From: an uncultured Traorella sp.
GTDB lineage: Bacteria > Bacillota_I > Bacilli_A > Erysipelotrichales > Erysipelotrichaceae
Reading direction: 5' to 3'
Assembly: GCA_944324265.1 (NCBI GenBank)
Contig: CALUVS010000020.1
Span: 1-41,475, forward strand
Length of the DNA: 41,475 bases
Below the pieces are notes generated by a model. That model saw nothing but the letters and a program-made list of their open reading frames with translations, ran no database searches and was not told the DNA's origin. A program made the translations under genes and the position numbers. Shown one piece after another: positions 35,838 through 41,475 of the stretch (position 1 is the first letter of the stretch; each line of letters begins with the position of its first letter).

Positions 35838-37862
35838 ATGAACAGAAAGCGAATTATAAATATCATTCCTTATTTACTGGCAATGCTTGTATTTATGAGC
35901 TTACTGAATTTCTCAAATACAAGCAATTCAACTCGCTTTGCAGCGAATACATTCATGAATCAGGCAGAAAATATGGAATTCAAAGATGTCAATATCTCCA
36001 TTGGCAGTGTGAAGCTGGATGTCAGCGGGATATATGTAGAAAACGGGCAGGAAATTATGTTCTCGACCTCTATTCCGGCAACACAGGCCAATCAGGATTG
36101 GCTGATGGAAGTATTGGATGAAGGAAATAACAGTGTTGTTGTGTCTGATCCCAACCAAAGCAATTATTGGATGGAGGTATTAGTCAGCACATTGCCTTTA
36201 TTGCTTTTAGCCGGTGCAACGATTTTCTTATTTACAAAAATGAATTCAGGCGGAAATAAACAAGCCTTTGAATTTACAAAATCAAGACATCGAATTGAAT
36301 CTGATATCAAAGTAAGATTCAAGGATGTTGCAGGTTGCGAAGAAGAAAAAGAAGAAGTCAAGGAAATTATTGATTATCTGAAAAATCCAAAGAAATTTGC
36401 GGATATGGGTGCACGTATTCCAAAAGGAATGCTGATGGTAGGTCCTCCGGGAACAGGGAAAACCTTATTGGCGAAAGCTGTTGCCGGAGAAGCGGATGTT
36501 CCATTCTTCTCAATTTCCGGAAGTGACTTCGTAGAAATGTTTGTCGGTACAGGGGCAAGCCGTGTACGTGATATGTTTAAATCTGCGAAAAAAGCAGCTC
36601 CATGTATTGTCTTTATCGATGAAATTGATGCAGTCGGCAGACAGCGTGGTGCCGGTATGGGCGGCGGTAATGATGAACGTGAACAGACATTGAACCAATT
36701 GCTGGTTGAGATGGATGGTATGGGTGAAAACAATGGTATTGTCATCATCGCTGCAACGAACCGTCCGGATGTATTGGACCCTGCATTGCTGCGTTCCGGA
36801 CGTTTTGACCGTCAGATCACAGTCTCTTTGCCGGATAAAAAAGGACGTACTGAAATCTTGGAAGTACATGCAAGAAATAAACATTTGGCCAGTGATGTCA
36901 ATCTGGAAAACTTGGCTAGAAGATGCCCTGGATTCTCTGGAGCTGACCTTGAAAACGTGCTGAATGAAGCGGCTATTTTAGCTGTGCGTGCAGATCGTAA
37001 GGTTATTGAAATGAAAGACTTGGATGAAGCTATTGACCGTGTCATGATGGGGCCAGCGAAGAAGTCTAAGAAATATTCTGATTCAGAAAAAAGATTGGTT
37101 GCTTATCATGAAACAGGACATGCTATTATTGGTTTGAAACTAGAAAATGCCAATATTGTTCAGAAAGTAACGATTATTCCGCGCGGTACTGCCGGAGGAT
37201 ATAACCTGATGCTGCCGAAGGAAGAAAAGATCTTCCCTACAAAGGCTGATTTTATGGCACAGATTACAGGTTATCTGGGAGGCCGTGTATGTGAAGAAGT
37301 GGTATTCAATGAAATCAGTGCCGGTGCAAGCAATGATATTCAGGAAGCTACCAAGATTGCCAAAGCCATGGTTCGTTCTTATGGTATGAGCAAGCTGGGG
37401 CCTATTCAATATGCAGATGATTCCGGCAATGTCTTCTTAGGAAGAGATTATTCAAGCAATGGTGCCAATTATTCAAGCGAAATTGCATTTGAAATTGATA
37501 AGGAAGTCCGCAGAATTATCAATGAATGCTATGAAAACTGCAAGAAGATCATTATTGAAAACCGTGATTTGATTGACTTGATTGCCAATACGTTATATGA
37601 AGAAGAAACATTGACTTATGAACAGATTCAAAACCTAGTAAAATATGGGAGCGTGAATGCTGTGGATCAGAAAAAGATGGAAGAAGTTCCTGCTGCTGAA
37701 GTAGGTCAGCACGAGGAAGTAGTCGATGATTTATCTCATGTACCAAATGCAGGAACTATTGAAACTGCAGAAGAAGGTATGGTAACGACACCAACAGATG
37801 AAATTGAAGGACCTGTGGTTGTCAAAGATGGGGAAGACAAAGACCCTGTCGAAGAAAAATAA
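35838..37862 (+). CDS. ftsH: ATP-dependent zinc metalloprotease FtsH
   Basis: Membrane AAA+ protease that removes misassembled membrane proteins and regulatory proteins. The 674-residue protein has two N-terminal membrane helices (about 8-27 and 110-131) round a small outside domain, the AAA module with Walker A GPPGTGKT (202-209), Walker [11 protein letters not shown] and [18 protein letters not shown], and the M41 protease with HETGH (424-428). A variable acidic tail of about 60 residues closes it. AAGGAGG precedes the ATG, 21 bases after hpt. Confidence 0.97.
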   Translation: MNRKRIINIIPYLLAMLVFMSLLNFSNTSNSTRFAANTFMNQAENMEFKDVNISIGSVKLDVSGIYVENGQEIMFSTSIPATQANQDWLMEVLDEGNNSVVVSDPNQSNYWMEVLVSTLPLLLLAGATIFLFTKMNSGGNKQAFEFTKSRHRIESDIKVRFKDVAGCEEEKEEVKEIIDYLKNPKKFADMGARIPKGMLMVGPPGTGKTLLAKAVAGEADVPFFSISGSDFVEMFVGTGASRVRDMFKSAKKAAPCIVFIDEIDAVGRQRGAGMGGGNDEREQTLNQLLVEMDGMGENNGIVIIAATNRPDVLDPALLRSGRFDRQITVSLPDKKGRTEILEVHARNKHLASDVNLENLARRCPGFSGADLENVLNEAAILAVRADRKVIEMKDLDEAIDRVMMGPAKKSKKYSDSEKRLVAYHETGHAIIGLKLENANIVQKVTIIPRGTAGGYNLMLPKEEKIFPTKADFMAQITGYLGGRVCEEVVFNEISAGASNDIQEATKIAKAMVRSYGMSKLGPIQYADDSGNVFLGRDYSSNGANYSSEIAFEIDKEVRRIINECYENCKKIIIENRDLIDLIANTLYEEETLTYEQIQNLVKYGSVNAVDQKKMEEVPAAEVGQHEEVVDDLSHVPNAGTIETAEEGMVTTPTDEIEGPVVVKDGEDKDPVEEK

Positions 37863-37872
37863 AAGAAAACAG

Positions 37873-37895
37873 AAAAGGTGCATCTGCACCTTTTG
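37873..37895 (+). terminator. Terminator after ftsH
   Basis: AAAAGGTGCA-TC-TGCACCTTTT perfect hairpin (37873-37894). The T-run is only four long, so read-through to hslO is likely. Confidence 0.7.
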
Positions 37896-37912
37896 TGATG
37901 TGAGGTGATTGT

Positions 37913-38785
37913 ATGAAAGATGAATTATTGCATGCATTAGTTTGTGAAGGACGTGTTCGTGTAGTGATCAACAACACGACACAGCTATGCGAAGAAGCCA
38001 GAAGACGTCATGATTGCTGGCCGACAGCGGCAGCAGCGTTAGGGCGTGTATTGAGCATTGGCTCTATTATGGGCTCTATGCTGAAAGATGAAAGTGAAAA
38101 AATAACGATCCAGATCAATGGCGGCGGACCTATCGGTACAATTCTTGTGGATTGCTTTTCTGATGGAAATGTGCGTGGCTTTGTAGGAGATCCGCATCAG
38201 TTTTATACTTATAATGATACCGGTAAATTAGCTGTCGGCGTTGCAGTCGGGCATGAAGGTACATTGAAAGTCATTCGTGATCTGGGAATGAAAGAGGATT
38301 TTACGGGAACAGTGGATCTGCAGACGGGAGAAATCGGGGATGATTTTGCTTACTATTTTACAGTCAGTGAACAAACTCCTTCTGTTGTCAGCTTAGGTGT
38401 TTTAGTGGAACCGGATAATTCTGTCAGTGCAGCCGGAGGTATGTTGATTCAGCTGATGCCGGATGCGAAGGAAGAAGATATTGTCAAAATTGAAAATATT
38501 GTAAAAGAATTGAAGCCGATGTCAGAAATGATTCATGAGGGCATGAGCTGTGCGGATATTTTAAATAAATATTTTGATGATGCAGAAATTTTGGAAACAA
38601 AAGAAATTGCCTTCAAATGTCATTGTTCAAAAGACGGTATGAAACAGGCATTGATGACTGTCGGCAAAGAAGAATTGCAGAAGATGATCCAAGAAGATCA
38701 TGGTTGTGAAATTACTTGTCATTGGTGCAATGAACATTATAATTTCAGTGAAGAAGAACTGAAAGCCATTGAGGAGTTTCTATGA
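37913..38785 (+). CDS. hslO: Redox-regulated chaperone Hsp33
   Basis: 290-residue holdase chaperone switched on by oxidation. The C-terminal zinc centre is complete: C-x-C in FKCHCSKDG (about 238-240) and C-x-x-C in EITCHWCNEHY (about 271-274). N-terminal residues match Hsp33 (ALVCEGRVRVVINNTT, GPIGTILVDC). GAGGTG precedes the ATG. Adjacent to ftsH as in Bacillus (ftsH-coaX-hslO), but coaX is missing here. Confidence 0.95.
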   Translation: MKDELLHALVCEGRVRVVINNTTQLCEEARRRHDCWPTAAAALGRVLSIGSIMGSMLKDESEKITIQINGGGPIGTILVDCFSDGNVRGFVGDPHQFYTYNDTGKLAVGVAVGHEGTLKVIRDLGMKEDFTGTVDLQTGEIGDDFAYYFTVSEQTPSVVSLGVLVEPDNSVSAAGGMLIQLMPDAKEEDIVKIENIVKELKPMSEMIHEGMSCADILNKYFDDAEILETKEIAFKCHCSKDGMKQALMTVGKEELQKMIQEDHGCEITCHWCNEHYNFSEEELKAIEEFL

Positions 38786-39777
38786 AAATCGGCAATGTAG
38801 AAATTGCCAATCCAGTTTTTATTGCGCCGATGGCAGGCATCACAAACTCAGCATTTCGAGGAATATGCAAACAATTTCAGGCTGGACTTATTTACAGTGA
38901 AATGGTTTCAGATAAAGCAATTTGCTTTGAAAATAAGAAAACATTGGAAATGACCCAAATTGAACCGCATGAGCATCCTATTGCCATGCAGCTATTTGGT
39001 CATGATATTGAAAGTATGGTAGAAGCTGCTAAATATTTAGATACACAGACAGAATGTGATATTATCGATATCAATATGGGCTGTCCTGTACAGAAAATTG
39101 TTAAAGCACAGGCCGGCAGTGCCTTGATGAAAGATGAAGATCATGCAGTTCGATTAGTTCAGGCAATTATTGAGAATGTACAAAAACCAGTAACAGTGAA
39201 AATGCGTTTGGGCTGGGATAAGGATTCCATCAATTGTGTTTCCTTGGCCAAAAAGCTTGAAGCTGCAGGGGTAGCTGCTATTGCCGTTCATGGCCGTACA
39301 CGCAATCAGATGTATGAAGGAAAAGCTGATTGGTCTTATATTAAAGCAGTGAAAGAAGCCGTTTCTATACCGGTTATCGGCAATGGTGATATCACAAGTG
39401 TACAAGCGGCGAAGAAAATGCTGGAAGAAACAGGATGTGATGCCATTATGATTGGCCGCGGTGTATTAGGAGACCCATGGCTGATTCAGCGCTGTGTTCA
39501 TTTTCTCTCAACAAATGAGGTATTGGAAGAGACTTCTGTGGATGAAAAGTTTGAACTGGCACTATCCCATGCCAGAAACTTAGTGGAATTAAAAGGCGAG
39601 CGCATCGGTATGAATGAAATGCGTGGACATGCAGCCTGGTATATGAAGGGAATAAAATATTCTCATCGTGTAAAAGATTTTATTTCAGCGATGAAAACTT
39701 ATGATGAATTTGTTATAATATTAAAGAATTATAAGGATTCGCTGATAACAGATAATTGGGATTGGCTAAAGGAGTAA
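38782..39777 (+). CDS. dusB: tRNA-dihydrouridine synthase DusB
   Basis: 331-residue FMN enzyme reducing uridines of tRNA to dihydrouridine. The TIM barrel starts IANPVFIAPMAGITNSAFR; the catalytic Cys is in NMGCPVQKI (about residue 100) and FMN-binding segments are VKMRLGW, IAVHGRTRNQMYEG and VIGNGDI...IMIGRGVLGDPW (key residues only). ATG overlaps the hslO stop by 4 bases. dusB-lysS is a conserved pair. Confidence 0.95.
   Translation: MKIGNVEIANPVFIAPMAGITNSAFRGICKQFQAGLIYSEMVSDKAICFENKKTLEMTQIEPHEHPIAMQLFGHDIESMVEAAKYLDTQTECDIIDINMGCPVQKIVKAQAGSALMKDEDHAVRLVQAIIENVQKPVTVKMRLGWDKDSINCVSLAKKLEAAGVAAIAVHGRTRNQMYEGKADWSYIKAVKEAVSIPVIGNGDITSVQAAKKMLEETGCDAIMIGRGVLGDPWLIQRCVHFLSTNEVLEETSVDEKFELALSHARNLVELKGERIGMNEMRGHAAWYMKGIKYSHRVKDFISAMKTYDEFVIILKNYKDSLITDNWDWLKE
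39711..39719 (+). promoter_or_regulatory. Possible internal extended -10 promoter for lysS
   Basis: TGTTATAAT at 39711-39719, identical to the ftsE element, inside the last codons of dusB and 62 bases before lysS. No -35; it may be chance in AT-rich coding sequence. Confidence 0.3.
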
Positions 39778-41277
<1,500 letters not shown>

Positions 41278-41302
41278 TAAAATTTAAATTCATTAAAGGT
41301 TG

Positions 41303-41350
41303 AAAAAGCTCGTTATAAAGTGATGTAAACACATAATAATGAGCTTTTTA
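41303..41350 (+). terminator. Terminator after lysS
   Basis: AAAAAGCTCGTTAT (41303-41316) pairs with ATAATGAGCTTTTT (41336-41349), with one G-T pair; a loop of about 19 bases and T-tail. Possibly bidirectional. Confidence 0.75.
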
Positions 41351-41418
41351 TTTATTTCATAATAAATATAGAATGTATAGAATGACAATATTTAAATATG
41401 GGAGTTACTGTATAAAGG

Positions 41419-41475
41419 GTGGTTTACGCTACCTACTACATTACATCGGCTGACGGTTCATTTGTGGCAAAAGTG
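41419..41475 (+). other. Possible start of a partial reading frame at the window edge
   Basis: Right of the lysS terminator an AT-rich gap leads into 75 bases of higher GC. From GTG 41419 one frame stays open to the end and reads VVYATYYITSADGSFVAKV after the start, protein-like in composition. GGGAG at 41400-41404 is too far for a good ribosome binding site. Only 19 codons are visible, so no family can be named, and it may not be a gene. Confidence 0.2.

Noticed and set aside
35819-36121. A 100-codon plus-strand frame overlapping the 5' end of ftsH
   Set aside because: Out-of-frame shadow of ftsH, which has the strong AAGGAGG site and full-length family match.

Overview
The window is a 41.5 kb stretch of a low-GC Gram-positive, spore-forming bacterium. 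It carries spoIID, a spoIIQ-like gene and spoIIE, a tagO-type gene, G5/LysM/M23 cell-wall enzymes, strong Shine-Dalgarno sites and many U-tailed hairpin terminators. The gene order (rpsF-ssb-rpsR-yybS-gdpP-rplI-dnaC; spoIIE-tilS-hpt-ftsH-hslO-dusB-lysS) is that of Bacillota. Condensed gaps (no walRK beside walJ, no spoIIID before mbl, a short SpoIIE) suggest an Erysipelotrichia-like lineage. That placement is inference; no rRNA is present to test it.

Region 1 (240-9204, all +) is envelope and repair. ftsE-ftsX-M23 coiled-coil hydrolase is a tight overlapping operon for regulated septal peptidoglycan cutting. A Fem-type peptidoglycan bridge aminoacyltransferase, an S41 protease, uvrB and an M28 peptidase follow. 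Region 2 (9348-10601) holds a small lipoprotein and a TetR regulator, then about 500 bp containing the decayed remnant of a DUF4143-type ATPase.

Region 3 (10972-18577) is a beta-glucoside PTS operon: a promoter overlapped by a perfect-consensus cre site, an antiterminator-controlled leader, separate EIIA, LicT-type antiterminator, a second antiterminator leader, EIIBC, a GH1 6-phospho-beta-glucosidase, a D-2-hydroxyacid dehydrogenase and a NagB/6-phosphogluconolactonase-family protein. The GH1 gene is broken by a complete ISL3-family insertion sequence with 8-bp target duplications; removing the element and one duplication restores an intact 485-residue enzyme. The operon should therefore still import and phosphorylate beta-glucosides but lack this hydrolase.

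Region 4 (18612-27218) is the conserved replication/translation cluster rpsF-ssb-rpsR-yybS-gdpP-rplI-dnaC, continuing into a LysM/G5/M23 protein, walJ and rlmH. Its rpsF leader can fold into two alternative structures, one of which masks the ribosome binding site. A convergent ybjQ-family gene closes it.

Region 5 (27607-33982) is sporulation and cell shape: spoIID with a SigE-like promoter, a spoIIQ-like gene with a missing zinc ligand, mbl, tagO, an orphan MazF/PemK-like gene, and spoIIE preceded by a perfect Spo0A box at the spacing of Spo0A-activated SigA promoters. Region 6 (34062-41277) is tilS-hpt-ftsH-hslO-dusB-lysS. No tRNA, rRNA or CRISPR array was seen.
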